A stretch of 64,000 nt of DNA from Magnetospirillum aberrantis SpK (GCF_011022235.1 NZ_JAAIYP010000034.1:307583-371582); one strand, 5' to 3'; positions 52,475 to 62,567 are shown, numbered from the stretch's first letter. Notes: a model not told the origin generated them from the letters alone. Numbers and translations are program-made.

Positions 52475-52705
52475 TCAGCTCGCCCGCGACGATCCATCAC
52501 GCGCCGCGTCGATCCGCACGGTGTAGATCAGCGGCTTGCCCCGGAATACCTTGCTCAGCAGGTTCAGCACGCCGACGCCCAGACGCAGCACCACCAGCGC
52601 GGCGGCGCCACCCATGAAGATTTCTGGCTTCCCAGCCAGATAGGCGATCCCCGCCAGGACGACCGCCGCCACAGCCAGCAATGCGTTGAATTGTCCAATC
52701 CACAT
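52475..52705 (-). CDS. Small membrane protein
   Basis: 76 residues with two hydrophobic helices (about 8-26 and 30-50) and a basic tail. AGGGAGAGG ribosome site. It precedes the truncated anchored protein with only five bases between, so the two formed one transcript, divergent from the XRE gene. Function unknown. Confidence 0.65.
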   Translation of the reverse strand: MWIGQFNALLAVAAVVLAGIAYLAGKPEIFMGGAAALVVLRLGVGVLNLLSKVFRGKPLIYTVRIDAARDGSSRAS

Positions 52706-52832
52706 TCGTCCTCTCCCTGCCTGGATGAAACTCCGGTCGGCGCCCGCAAACACCGCATTCACTCGGTGAAATTGAAAATTGCACCGAGCATACGCGGTGG
52801 TCAAGGCCCATTGCCCGGCGGACACTCCGGGT

Positions 52833-53177
52833 ATGGACAAGAAACACCGATTCGGAACCCAGCTTCGCGCCATCCGGAAGCAGCGCGGCCTGACCCAGGA
52901 GCAGCTGGCCGAACTTATCGACCGTTCCGTCGATGCCGTCTCCAACATGGAGCGCGGCATCAGCCTGCCGAGCTACGAAACGCTCGGGCGGCTGGCCGAC
53001 AAGCTGGGCGTGCCCATGCGGGAGTTGATGGAAGCGGTGGAAGGGGACAGCGCCGCGGATCCGGAGCGGGTGGAACTGGAGGCGCGTCTGACGGTGCTGG
53101 CCCGGTCGCTGGACAAAAGGGACCTGCGCATCGCGTTGGAGCAGATGGCGGTTCTTTCCAAGCACGAGAGGCGTTGA
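52833..53177 (+). CDS. XRE-family transcriptional regulator
   Basis: 114 residues. Helix-turn-helix FGTQLRAIRKQRGLTQEQLAELIDRSVDAVSNMERG then LPSYETLGRLADKLGVPMRE; helical C-terminus. Divergent from the membrane gene pair with ~127 bases between, so it probably regulates it. The gene is intact, directly followed by the IS3 remnant. Confidence 0.85.
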   Translation: MDKKHRFGTQLRAIRKQRGLTQEQLAELIDRSVDAVSNMERGISLPSYETLGRLADKLGVPMRELMEAVEGDSAADPERVELEARLTVLARSLDKRDLRIALEQMAVLSKHERR

Positions 53178-53189
53178 TCTCGGTTGGTT

Positions 53190-54142
53190 GTTAGCCCCCC
53201 CTCTATCGAGGATCCTATGATCAAGTTCTACTTCGCGAGGGAAACGACGTGAGGTTCGGTTTCATCGCGAAGCACCGAGGGATTTGGCCGGTGTCGTGGC
53301 TCTGCGAGGCGCTCGGTGTCTCGCGCAGTGGCTTCCATGCCTGGCTGGTTCGTCCGCCCAGCCTGCGGGCTCGGCAAGATGAGGCGATCGTCGTTGCGGC
53401 CCGGTCCAGCTTTCTGGCCAGCGGCCGCACCTATGGGGCACGCCGGGTGTGGCGCGATGTACTGGCCGACGGCCTTGACTGTGGCCTGCATCGGGTCGAG
53501 CGGCTGATGCGGCGCGAGGGTTTGCGGGCCAGACCCCGGCGGCGCGGCCTTCCTGTCGATGGTGGCCTGCGCAAGGCCGAGGGCATTGCATGCAACGTGC
53601 TCGACCGGCAGTTCAGCGCCGACGCGCCCAACCGCAAATGGGTGGCCGATTTCACCTATCTGTGGACGGCGGAAGGCTGGCTGTACGTGGCGGCGGTGAT
53701 CGACCTGTTCTCGCGCCGGGTCGTCGGCTGGTCCATGAGCTCCACCATGACCAGCCAATTGGTGGTCGACGCCCTGATGATGGCGGTATGGCGGCGTGGC
53801 AAACCCGATGCCTTGCTGCACCACTAGGATCGCGGCAGCCAGTACACCAGCGACCACTTCCAACGCCTTCTGGCCGACCAGGGCATCCAATGCTCCATGA
53901 GTCGATCCGGCAACGTCTGGGACAACGCCGCCATGGAGAGCTTCTTTTCGTCGATGAAGACGGAAAGAACCGCCAGAACGGTGTATCGCACCCGCGATCA
54001 AGCCCGTGCCGATGTCTTCGACTACATCGAGCGCTTCTATAATCCTAAGCGACGGCATTCGACGCTCGGATACCTCAGCCCCATGGAGTATGAAATGCAG
54101 GCGTCATAAGCTAAGGATGGTGTCCACCAAACCCGCAGCAGG
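53190..54142 (+). mobile_element. IS3-family insertion sequence, 5'-truncated remnant
   Basis: OrfA is lost except its last codons (IKFYFARETT then stop at 53250) and the left inverted repeat is missing. OrfB is present but broken. The right end appears to be near 54142, where GTGTCCACCAAACCCGCAGCAGGCCA follows the OrfB stop and resembles the right inverted repeat of IS407-type elements. The left boundary is not defined. Confidence 0.75.
53249..54109 (+). pseudogene. IS3-family transposase OrfB, amber-interrupted
   Basis: HTH-type start SWLCEALGVSRSGFHAWL, integrase core with catalytic Asp in VADFTYLW and Asp in AAVIDLFSRR, then an in-frame TAG at 53825-53827 in place of the Ser of HHSDRGSQYTS. 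The reading resumes with DRGSQYTSDHFQRLLADQG and the terminal Glu region AAMESFFSSMKTE, ending EMQAS. A single substitution (TCG to TAG) would explain it. Function lost unless suppressed. Confidence 0.85.
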
Positions 54143-54245
54143 CCACCTGGCCAAGACTTCGCCGTGAACTCGCGTGCCAAATCGCGATGGCATCGAGACC
54201 TTCGGCACCGGGTCAACGAGATCGCGGAAACGCGCGGACGCTCCC

Positions 54246-56189
54246 CTATCCACCAAACAGGTGTCGAGCCAAACTTTGCCCCTTGCGGAATCCATTCAAC
54301 CGGAACAACCCCCAGGACACCAGAATACTGAACACACAGACAGAGCCCGGCATGACAAACATGACCACGCCCATTACATAGGGGTCTGTATATGGCAGCA
54401 ATGTCGTCAGTTCCAATCCTGGGATGCCAAGCGCCCAGTCCAGAACTTTCCGTTCCATGCTGCTCTTGATAAAAATAAAAGACACGGAGACCAAAACCCA
54501 GGACAGAACCGCCGCCGCCGTCGAAATCACGAACATCTGTACCGCCAACATCTTTCGGATAAGCCAGCGGCTTGCCCCCTGAGACAAAAGCAACGCATAG
54601 CGTTGGCGTCTGTTGTGAACAACAAACGATAGAGAACTTGTGATAAATATGATCAGTGACGCCCCCATGTACAGCGTAACACGATATGAAACCTCATCGA
54701 TCATCGCCATGATATGCGATAACCGCCCCGCAAGATCATAGTAATGATTGTTTACATAAATACGCCTGTCATCCCTTAGTTCTTTCAACACATTGGGTAA
54801 CATAGCCCGATCATTCCAGGGAACATAAGCGATCACCGACTGGAAATCATATTTATCCTTGCCTTTCCAGTCCGCGACCGGAAGGTCCTCTGAGATGTAT
54901 GTTACGTTCCGGGCAATTCTTGATCTGACCTCGACATCGTCGATATTTGCGAGAGCCTGGTCGATCCGCCATTTGGGAAGTGGAAAGAGAAGCCGAACCG
55001 ATCGGTCGTCCTCTGATGCGGCCAGGCGTTCCGACCGACCGCCATAGCCCAACTCCACTGGGTCGTCGAGACTGGAGACGATGCACCGAGCGACCAGAAC
55101 CGACGCCCCCTGAAACCCAGGAGCTCGGCACGGGACCTTGCGGTCCCAGTAATCCGTGTTCACTCCGACGTGGGTTACGCGGCGCCATGAGGGGGGAAAC
55201 CGATCCTCGCCCTTACAATCCAGATACCAGTTGCCGCCCCCACGGCAGGCGATCACCTCGGGCGCGACCTGAGTGAGCTCGGACGGCACCTTCGTCAGCG
55301 CCTGAAGTTCCAGGGGAAAGACAATATCCGGAGCGTCGATTCCTGGAAAGATCACGGGAAACACACGGACTGGGACAATCTGCCGTCGCTGGCTTGGCGT
55401 GCCATTCCGATTGTAATTCAAGCCGATGGTGAGCCAGGCCGTCTTCAACTCATCCAGCCGCCTTGCCCCTTCGTTTTCCGTGAGCCAGGCATCGACCATG
55501 TCATCGGGAAGGACCTTGCGAAGCGCTGTCGCCGCACTGTCCAGGTCGAATTTCCTGAAGGTGTACCGCCCCTTGTTGACCATGATCACGAATGGCTTGC
55601 GCTGATCGAACAGCTCGACACGGTCCTGATCTGACAACCCAACAAGAGCCACGTTCTCCCACAACTCAGAATCCATGAAGACGGACCACGCCCGCAAATT
55701 TGCCGCATCGGCACCAAATATGTTTGGCGCGAACAGGTCGATATTTTTACGCTTCCAGTCTTCCCGTGCCCCCAACCGTTCGTACATGATCATTTTTATT
55801 TTTGCGCCGAAGCTTCCGATGTCGACACCGCCCCCGACTTCCATTTTTGTGGCGTCCGGTTCGTCGAGTTTCGGCACGAAGGTCACGCCATCGCCGGACA
55901 GCGCCAGCGGAATGCCCAATCGCGGAATATGGCCAAGCATCGCCGAGGGAACTCTTTCCTCCAGGCCAACCTTGACGACAAACAAGAAGCCACTGAGCGA
56001 GATCAGCACGGTCATCAAGACAAACAGGAACGTGAAATCCAGCCCTCCTGGACAGGGATGCCCGTAGCCACCCTCACGTCCCGCCCCCCTCTTCGCCACC
56101 CTGCGAGCCAGATGGCGGAGGCGCCCCAATCCCCAGCGCAACGGGAGCACCAACTCGTTCAATGCGAAAACCGTGAAATTCATACGCAT
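54246..56189 (-). CDS. FtsX/MacB-type ABC permease (TagS-like)
   Basis: 647 residues. One transmembrane helix near 50-75, a large periplasmic domain of ~440 residues (with several Cys and RNVTYISEDLPVADWKGKDK-like stretches), then three helices (VTLYMGASLIIFITSSLSFVV, FVISTAAAVLSWVLVSVSFI, YVMGVVMFVMPGSVCVFSIL). This is the MacB/FtsX layout for proteins that transmit ATPase movement to the periplasm rather than move a substrate. It is the last gene of the operon. TagS of the T6SS phosphorylation pathway has this build. Confidence 0.75.
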   Translation of the reverse strand: MRMNFTVFALNELVLPLRWGLGRLRHLARRVAKRGAGREGGYGHPCPGGLDFTFLFVLMTVLISLSGFLFVVKVGLEERVPSAMLGHIPRLGIPLALSGDGVTFVPKLDEPDATKMEVGGGVDIGSFGAKIKMIMYERLGAREDWKRKNIDLFAPNIFGADAANLRAWSVFMDSELWENVALVGLSDQDRVELFDQRKPFVIMVNKGRYTFRKFDLDSAATALRKVLPDDMVDAWLTENEGARRLDELKTAWLTIGLNYNRNGTPSQRRQIVPVRVFPVIFPGIDAPDIVFPLELQALTKVPSELTQVAPEVIACRGGGNWYLDCKGEDRFPPSWRRVTHVGVNTDYWDRKVPCRAPGFQGASVLVARCIVSSLDDPVELGYGGRSERLAASEDDRSVRLLFPLPKWRIDQALANIDDVEVRSRIARNVTYISEDLPVADWKGKDKYDFQSVIAYVPWNDRAMLPNVLKELRDDRRIYVNNHYYDLAGRLSHIMAMIDEVSYRVTLYMGASLIIFITSSLSFVVHNRRQRYALLLSQGASRWLIRKMLAVQMFVISTAAAVLSWVLVSVSFIFIKSSMERKVLDWALGIPGLELTTLLPYTDPYVMGVVMFVMPGSVCVFSILVSWGLFRLNGFRKGQSLARHLFGG

Positions 56190-56198
56190 CGGCTCGGC

Positions 56199-56948
56199 TC
56201 ACCCCCCCATGACGACAGACGAGGCGGACGGGCCGCGGGATTCAATTCTTAACCTCGAGTTTCCACGTTCCTCCGAATGCGTCACCCAGATCAACAACCG
56301 CCCCGGAGCGGACGACCAACCCTTGAAGAAGGCGATGACTTGCTCCTCGGTCGCCTGATCAAGGCTCGCCGTTGGCTCGTCGGCGAATACGACATTCGGG
56401 TCGTGAACAAAGGCTTGCGCAAGCGCGACGCGTTGCTTTTGACCGCCGGACAACTCGTATGGATATTTCGCACAGAAGCCATCAAATATGTTGAGCTCCG
56501 ACGCAATCAGGAAATTTCTTAGCATTTCCTTGGACTTGTTGGCGGCATCCTCCTTATTCAATCCGTCATTCGCAAGGAACAGCCTGAAAATCAGGTTATC
56601 GATAACCGTAAGTTGCGGCTGAAGAGGCGAGTGCTGGAAAGCAACCCCAAATCTCTTCTTGCGAATATCCATCAATGTCGGTTCGTCGCAGTCACGATGA
56701 AGGCGGAATTCGTCGCCCCCGGAAATCCTCCACGCCACGGATCCCTCGTCGATCCACTCCAGCCCGGCAAGAGCCTTCAGCAGTGTGGTCTTTCCGGTGC
56801 CCGTCGCCCCTTCGATGGTGCAGATGCCGCCGTTCGCCGACGATATCCGCACGTGATCCGCGTGCAACGTGAAGGTCTTGCCCTCCTCCGCTCGACGCGT
56901 GACCTGGACGTTGTCGACAGCGACCGTGGTTGGTTCCGGCCCGGTCAC
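56199..56948 (-). CDS. MacB/LolD-type ABC ATPase (TagT-like)
   Basis: 249 residues from a GTG overlapping the upstream stop (GTGA). Walker A GATGTGKT (47-54), Q-loop Gln 105, signature LSGGQ (166-170), Walker B VVFADE (186-191) and H-loop VTHSEE near 229. The closest class is the LolD/MacB/FtsE type that pairs with FtsX-fold permeases. Glu 191 in Walker B is intact, so ATP hydrolysis is expected. Confidence 0.9.
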   Translation of the reverse strand: MTGPEPTTVAVDNVQVTRRAEEGKTFTLHADHVRISSANGGICTIEGATGTGKTTLLKALAGLEWIDEGSVAWRISGGDEFRLHRDCDEPTLMDIRKKRFGVAFQHSPLQPQLTVIDNLIFRLFLANDGLNKEDAANKSKEMLRNFLIASELNIFDGFCAKYPYELSGGQKQRVALAQAFVHDPNVVFADEPTASLDQATEEQVIAFFKGWSSAPGRLLIWVTHSEERGNSRLRIESRGPSASSVVMGG

Positions 56949-59434
56949 GGCAGATACTCGTTTGGCATCCAGCAATGACGCTCGCTCGTCCCCTTTGTCG
57001 TCCGGCAGAAATGAAGGCCTTCCGGCAACCGGCGCATGCCCCCTTCCTCTTGTCCGCCGGCCCAACGCCGCAGGACGAAACCATTCACGTTATAGCGCTC
57101 AAGACTTGCCGTCTTTGGATTCATCTCCTCTCCCGACTGCGCGCCTTCCAGAAGAAGCCTCGAGGAGTTGAGCCATTCCCGCAGAACCACGACGTCATGC
57201 GCCCCGATTTTGGCCATGTCCTCGGGAGCGGCGTATTGCAGCAGCGGCGAACCCAGTGATACCGGCATGGCCTTGACCCGTCTCATGTACGCCTCGAACG
57301 TTTCCCTTGGATCCACCTGCCGCCAAGCCGGGTTCCCCCCCGAAAGCTGGCGGACCAGGTCCGTCATCCCAAGCTGCAAGGCCCTGATCTGCGCGGCGTC
57401 GCCCTGGGCGTCGACAAGACGAGTATGGAGTTCGGCGAGTTTGGTTATCCAGCTGTGGAGATTGGTGTTCTGCAGGTAGACCTTGAGGGCGATGGTGTTG
57501 TCGGGGTCGATCAAGTCCTTGGTCGGGCTGACGATCGCGTTGGAACCTTCGTCATGGAGTGGCGTATTCCGCCTTACGAAATATTCATCGGACTCGATCA
57601 CCTGACGTTCGGAGCACAAGGCGGAGACCGACTCGCCCGCCTTCCGGCGTTCCTCCAGTTCCGGGGTGTTTCGCACATAGTCGTTGCACGCCGCCGGCTG
57701 CATCGACTCGAGAACAAGCGCCGGCACATCGGGAAATTCGCGGCTGACCTGAAGTGTGGACTGGACCGGCGACATCCCCGTGCCTCGCAGCCGGTTCCAC
57801 TCCTGGATCATATCCGGATTGACGAAGCTCTTTATCAGGCCGACGATCTTCTTGGACGCCCCACCGCCATCATTGAGCTGGAATACTTTCTGGGAATCGG
57901 ACTTTCTATATTGCTTGGGAAGACTATTGCTGTATTCATGAAGTATATTTAACGCATCGCGTTCGAAATGCCCATACGCGGCGTCGTAGCACGCGGGGCA
58001 TTTCAACTCGCTGGCGGCGGTGCGTTGGGTTTGAATGAAAACAGGCAGGAAGACATAGCTGTCGCGCACCCGGCTCATGTTTCTCAACAAATTGTGGAAT
58101 TCGCTCCTGGGGAAGGGGGCGTCCACCAAGGCGGCGGCGGGGACGTCCCGGGAGCCGGGCCGATAGCCGGCATCCCCCAGCACGATCATGATCTTCATAT
58201 GGTCCGGGCAATCCCGGACCAATTTGTCCAGGCCCTCCGTCATCCCCCCGATGGTATCTTCCCAGTAATCGTCGGTGTCGTCCTCGGTGACATGATCCGG
58301 CAACGCCTTCACGAAGGCGCCCAGATCGCGCGCCTTGCAATCACCGGCGGGAAGGTCCACCGAGATCGTCTGGCCGCGATCCAATGGTCCGCCCAGGGTC
58401 TTGTCACGGTAGATGACCGCGCCGAAGCGGATCGGCAAGCCGGAGAAATTCGACGCGGAACGGATTTCCGAGGTGAATTCGGGAAGAAATTTTTTCTTGA
58501 TGTCCAGAAAATGGCTGAGCATCGATTTCGTGCCATCAATCACGAACACGACATCGACCCCCGTCGCCAGCGACCGCATTTCCCCTTGTGCGTCGGCGAC
58601 AACGCCGGTCTGGCGGCGGACTGGCGTCGCGATCCGCACCACGTTGTCACGCTCGAAGGTTTCCAGAACGGGTAGGGGCTCGTTGTCCTTCAGCCATCGG
58701 GTTCGCCCGCCATAAAGACGAATGCAGCCGGGATCGCTGGGGGCACCCCCGGAAATTGCCGATTCCTTGTGCTTGTATATACAGGCAAAAGCACTTTCCT
58801 GATCGCTTTTGGGGTGAATTCCGTAGGATGAACTCCACTCCCAGCCCAGGCTGGCATCAATCCAACCAAGCAGCGCCCCGAGTTTGGGGGCGCGCGACAG
58901 AAGGTAATAGCGCTTCGAGCCTTCCTGATGCTCCGCATAGATGAACAGACGGTCGAAGCGCTGCACCTCGGCACACCCGGCCAAGGCCCCACCGCAGCCG
59001 GCGCCGGGACGCCTGGAAATGTAGATCGCGGACGGCCCCCGTTTCGCCTGGGTGGCCACGATGACCTGCGGCTGCGTCCGCACGTAGAATTTGCGTTCAA
59101 GCCCGCCGTCATGCGCCAAGGGAGTCGTCGAACACAGGACGTCGCGGGAATTCACCCACCACTCGGCCGAATCCTGATTGGAGTTCAGTGCGCTCAAACC
59201 GACGCGAGCGCCGGACAAGGCCACGATCCGATATTGCGCCCCAAAGGAGGCCGCGCTTCCCGTCGCGGCGGCGGGCGAAGGGTAAAGCCTAGCGTCGTCG
59301 CGCGTGATCGTCGCCGTTCGCACGACGTTCAGCAGTTTGATGCCCTTAAGCTCCAACAATTCCTGATCGGTACAGGCAAGGGCGTTGGCGGACGACAAGA
59401 CCAGCGCCATCAGGGCAATCACCACCCTTTTCAT
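56945..59434 (-). CDS. Secreted von Willebrand factor A-domain protein (PpkA periplasmic-domain-like)
   Basis: 829 residues. Signal peptide (MKRVVIALMALVLSSANALA, cleavage before CTD). An SH3-like/beta-rich region at ~35-245 is followed by the vWA domain: VDVVFVIDGTKSM (MIDAS variant DGTKS at 300-304), GAVIYRDKT and IMIVLGDAGYRPG. The rest is helical. PpkA kinases of T6SS carry this type of vWA region behind a kinase and membrane anchor; here the kinase is missing. Start at 59434 gives a proper signal peptide. Confidence 0.75.
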   Translation of the reverse strand: MKRVVIALMALVLSSANALACTDQELLELKGIKLLNVVRTATITRDDARLYPSPAAATGSAASFGAQYRIVALSGARVGLSALNSNQDSAEWWVNSRDVLCSTTPLAHDGGLERKFYVRTQPQVIVATQAKRGPSAIYISRRPGAGCGGALAGCAEVQRFDRLFIYAEHQEGSKRYYLLSRAPKLGALLGWIDASLGWEWSSSYGIHPKSDQESAFACIYKHKESAISGGAPSDPGCIRLYGGRTRWLKDNEPLPVLETFERDNVVRIATPVRRQTGVVADAQGEMRSLATGVDVVFVIDGTKSMLSHFLDIKKKFLPEFTSEIRSASNFSGLPIRFGAVIYRDKTLGGPLDRGQTISVDLPAGDCKARDLGAFVKALPDHVTEDDTDDYWEDTIGGMTEGLDKLVRDCPDHMKIMIVLGDAGYRPGSRDVPAAALVDAPFPRSEFHNLLRNMSRVRDSYVFLPVFIQTQRTAASELKCPACYDAAYGHFERDALNILHEYSNSLPKQYRKSDSQKVFQLNDGGGASKKIVGLIKSFVNPDMIQEWNRLRGTGMSPVQSTLQVSREFPDVPALVLESMQPAACNDYVRNTPELEERRKAGESVSALCSERQVIESDEYFVRRNTPLHDEGSNAIVSPTKDLIDPDNTIALKVYLQNTNLHSWITKLAELHTRLVDAQGDAAQIRALQLGMTDLVRQLSGGNPAWRQVDPRETFEAYMRRVKAMPVSLGSPLLQYAAPEDMAKIGAHDVVVLREWLNSSRLLLEGAQSGEEMNPKTASLERYNVNGFVLRRWAGGQEEGGMRRLPEGLHFCRTTKGTSERHCWMPNEYLP

Positions 59435-59451
59435 TCCCCACCCCCACATGG

Positions 59452-62400
59452 CTATCTACCAAGCATTTTCTGGAATTCCGACATCAAAGCGCGTTCACTC
59501 AACTCGGCACACCGCGTCACGCCCGCGCTCCGCCATCCGTCGCAGGCGCCGGCCTTGGCGACAACCGTCATGTCCAATGCCTGGGACACGCCCTTGATCA
59601 TGGCCAGTCGGGCGAAACCCTCGCTGGCACTTGGGCCGTTGGCGGTGACGAACACCAGACGCTCCAGGATCGTCCCCGGGTAAGCCGCCAGCGCGGCTTC
59701 CAGCGCATAGGACGAGGCGTTCGGCCGGGAATCGAACCGTACCCGGTTGAGCCGTCCGGCAAGCGTGTCGACCCCCGCCTGACTGGAGGTGAGCGGCAAA
59801 TTAGCGAGTTCCTCCCCCCTGACGACGAGATCGACACTTCCGTCGCCTTGAAGCAACGCAACGTCCAGACCCGGCGCCTTGCGCCCGGATGCACTCAATT
59901 TTTCAAGGGTCGTCCGCAGGGATCGATGCACCCCTTCCTCGGCGGTAAGCCCAAACGGAGCGTTCTCGATCAACACAACCGACCTCTTGGCGGCAAACAA
60001 GGGAACGATGTTGAAAACAATTCCCCCATCTCGGACCTCACCGGGCACGCAATCGCTCACATCCTGGCCATTTGATTTAATTTTTGCATACGAACAGTAA
60101 GGCGCTGACTTGCTGCTTATTATCGTCCTGTCAAACGGTATTTTAAACATTTGTTGATCCGTGCGGCATTTCTCAGCCGATTCATAGACGAACAGGTCGT
60201 TCCTGAACGTGAAGTCGGACTGTCCCTCGACGCGGATGGGCCGCACCTTGCTCGCCAGGAGCTTCGCCCTGAAATCGGCGGAAAGGCTCGTCTCGGTCAA
60301 AAGAACTTCCAGGCCCTCCTGGCGCCAAGGGTCCTTGAGGATAAGCTTGATCCGGTCTGGCAGCGTCGGCGCACCCCACCCGGCCGCCCCAAGGGTTTGA
60401 TGCGAAACTGGGTGCCGGAAGGGAGAGCAGTCCCCCCCCTTGCAGTAAGCAAGAGTATCGATGCTGACCGGACCTTCCCCCCGTCCACATGGGCCAAGGA
60501 TCGTCCCGAGGGCCTTCTCGAGGTCGAATCGAGGCTTGGGCACGAGCATTCCAATGGAAAGCGCGCGTTCCCCGGGCGTGCCGCCATCGATCCTCAGTGG
60601 CTCCCATCCCGCACCCACATCCAGGTCGCCCTTGACACACAAGGCGCCCCCCCCATCGCCCTTGCGGCATTGGCTGGATTGCGTGAGAACGTCGAGCAGC
60701 GGCGCGGGCGCCGTCACGTTGGCGCAGTTCCAGTCGGGAGACGAGACGGACACCCCGCTTTGGTGCTGGTTCAGGGACGCAAATCCGGAGCATTTCGGAT
60801 TGACGGTGGATGAGACGGACACTTTTCTGTCCAAGGCCGATTTCAGGCGCACGGAAATGGCGGTGGCATCCTGGGCGGGAGCGGCACCGTCGAAAGTCAG
60901 GCCCGCCGGCATGGCGCCGATGTAAGGCAGCGTGACAAGGTCGTCGTCCGAAAGGTCGCCGATCTCGCCAACTTTGCCGTCGCCATCAACCCGGGTCGTG
61001 GCGACCATCAAATGGCCAATTATTTTTCTATTGAGATTAATCCTGACTTTTGGCGGAAGTACGCCAAAGCAAGTCCAAGAGCCATTCTCAAGAAAGCAGC
61101 CATCCGGGCCGGCGGAATAGACATCCCATTTGTCTTTCCCCCTGAACTTCAACACGTAACTTGGCACCGTCGCCGTCTCGACTTGCCCGTCGACGCCGCG
61201 CCCCGGCCCCTCCCAGGAAAGGATTTTGGCATCCTTGGGACACAGCCAGGACAGGGGTGGCGATTCGGAGAGCGGCGCGCAACCGACCAAATCCTCCTCG
61301 GGACGAGACCGGCGCAGCGCGACCGAAGGGGCGCGAACGTTGACGCACGGCAATCGGAAGGACTCGACATCCTGACCGAGATCGTAGCGGCCTTGGCAGG
61401 ATCGAAGGACCTTGGACTGAATGGCGACGTGCCCGACGGCGCGCTGCTCGGGCGTTGGGATCCACCCCTTCCCGTCCGGCGGCGCCTTGCCATCGACCAG
61501 GTAGCCCCCGGGAATCTTGAACCTCACCGGACTGGCGACATCGGCGCCGGCGGCGGGCGTGCCGGAACCGGTCTCTATTCCCGTCGCCATGTCGATGGTC
61601 ACCGGCCCATCCGAGGACGCTACGTTGAACAACAATGGCCCTGCCGCGCCCGTCACATATATCGACACGCTGGACAGGGCCGGTTCCGGGCAAGCATAGG
61701 TATGTTCGGCAAGGGGCTTGCAGACACGTCCCTTTGCCGTTTCGACTTTCGTTATGGATTTGGCTTTGTCGGCGGGAACCACCGTCACATTGGTGACGCG
61801 AATATCGTCACCATCGAATGAAACAACGTCGCCATTGATGCTCATGGACTTGAAGGTTCTAGAGAGTTCCGCCCTGAGCGCGTTGTCGTTCTTGATTGCC
61901 GCGACGGTGTCCGCCACCAATTCACTGAACGACGTGTATTTGTCCCGAACGATGTCGACCGATGTTTCAACGTCCAGTTCCGATACGGTGACATGGTCCG
62001 GCACATTGATACCGTCCCTGAGGACAACCGGATATTCCGGGAATTTGGCCGTGCTGTCGGGGGCGTGACCGCCCCTGCAATCCAAGAGATAGCCGTCGAA
62101 CGGCAACAGGGCCTCGTTCTGGACCTTGCCCGCCTTTAACGTGCCGTCCTTCAAGAACCGTTCGAGAGGATGCGTTTTGTCGGCACCCCTTATGGCGTAA
62201 CGCTTGGTCGCCAGCACCGGCTCCGCCCCATGCAAGCGATACGGATCCACATCGCCGCTCTCGCGCCACCAGTCCCTGGTCCTGTCGATCATCTGGATGC
62301 GGCCATCCTTGAACCTGTCCAGGAACTTCTCCTCGCCATCCACCCACAACAAGGGACGCAGGCGACCGACATGGGTGCCCGCGTCCTTCTTCTCGATGGA

Positions 62401-62553
62401 AAGGCGCAAGATGATTTTCTGCTTGCCAATCGTCTTCGGCCACGGGTCGGAACAACGCCACAGGATTCGATCCTCCGAGCCGCTCGCCTGCCCCGGCGCG
62501 GTGCACGCCATCACGATGACGGACAGGAGCGCGATGACGAGAGCGATCCTCAT
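59452..62553 (-). CDS. Large secreted lipoprotein with vWA-like C-terminus
   Basis: ~1033 residues. Lipoprotein signal (MRIALVIALLSVIVMAC, Cys at 17). Long beta-rich body with many conserved-looking Cys pairs and no named domain. The last ~170 residues look like a degenerate vWA fold (RKAPGLDVALLQGDGSVDLVVR, YPGTILERLVFVTANGP). Likely anchored in the outer or inner membrane facing the periplasm. Start at 62553 is chosen for the signal peptide; 62577, 62571 and 62568 are possible. No family recognised. Confidence 0.65.
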   Translation of the reverse strand: MRIALVIALLSVIVMACTAPGQASGSEDRILWRCSDPWPKTIGKQKIILRLSIEKKDAGTHVGRLRPLLWVDGEEKFLDRFKDGRIQMIDRTRDWWRESGDVDPYRLHGAEPVLATKRYAIRGADKTHPLERFLKDGTLKAGKVQNEALLPFDGYLLDCRGGHAPDSTAKFPEYPVVLRDGINVPDHVTVSELDVETSVDIVRDKYTSFSELVADTVAAIKNDNALRAELSRTFKSMSINGDVVSFDGDDIRVTNVTVVPADKAKSITKVETAKGRVCKPLAEHTYACPEPALSSVSIYVTGAAGPLLFNVASSDGPVTIDMATGIETGSGTPAAGADVASPVRFKIPGGYLVDGKAPPDGKGWIPTPEQRAVGHVAIQSKVLRSCQGRYDLGQDVESFRLPCVNVRAPSVALRRSRPEEDLVGCAPLSESPPLSWLCPKDAKILSWEGPGRGVDGQVETATVPSYVLKFRGKDKWDVYSAGPDGCFLENGSWTCFGVLPPKVRINLNRKIIGHLMVATTRVDGDGKVGEIGDLSDDDLVTLPYIGAMPAGLTFDGAAPAQDATAISVRLKSALDRKVSVSSTVNPKCSGFASLNQHQSGVSVSSPDWNCANVTAPAPLLDVLTQSSQCRKGDGGGALCVKGDLDVGAGWEPLRIDGGTPGERALSIGMLVPKPRFDLEKALGTILGPCGRGEGPVSIDTLAYCKGGDCSPFRHPVSHQTLGAAGWGAPTLPDRIKLILKDPWRQEGLEVLLTETSLSADFRAKLLASKVRPIRVEGQSDFTFRNDLFVYESAEKCRTDQQMFKIPFDRTIISSKSAPYCSYAKIKSNGQDVSDCVPGEVRDGGIVFNIVPLFAAKRSVVLIENAPFGLTAEEGVHRSLRTTLEKLSASGRKAPGLDVALLQGDGSVDLVVRGEELANLPLTSSQAGVDTLAGRLNRVRFDSRPNASSYALEAALAAYPGTILERLVFVTANGPSASEGFARLAMIKGVSQALDMTVVAKAGACDGWRSAGVTRCAELSERALMSEFQKMLGR

Positions 62554-62567
62554 GACACCACCCGACA

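Noticed and set aside
55675..56067. Plus-strand 130-codon frame over the permease gene
   Set aside because: Antisense to the FtsX-type permease with no independent support.
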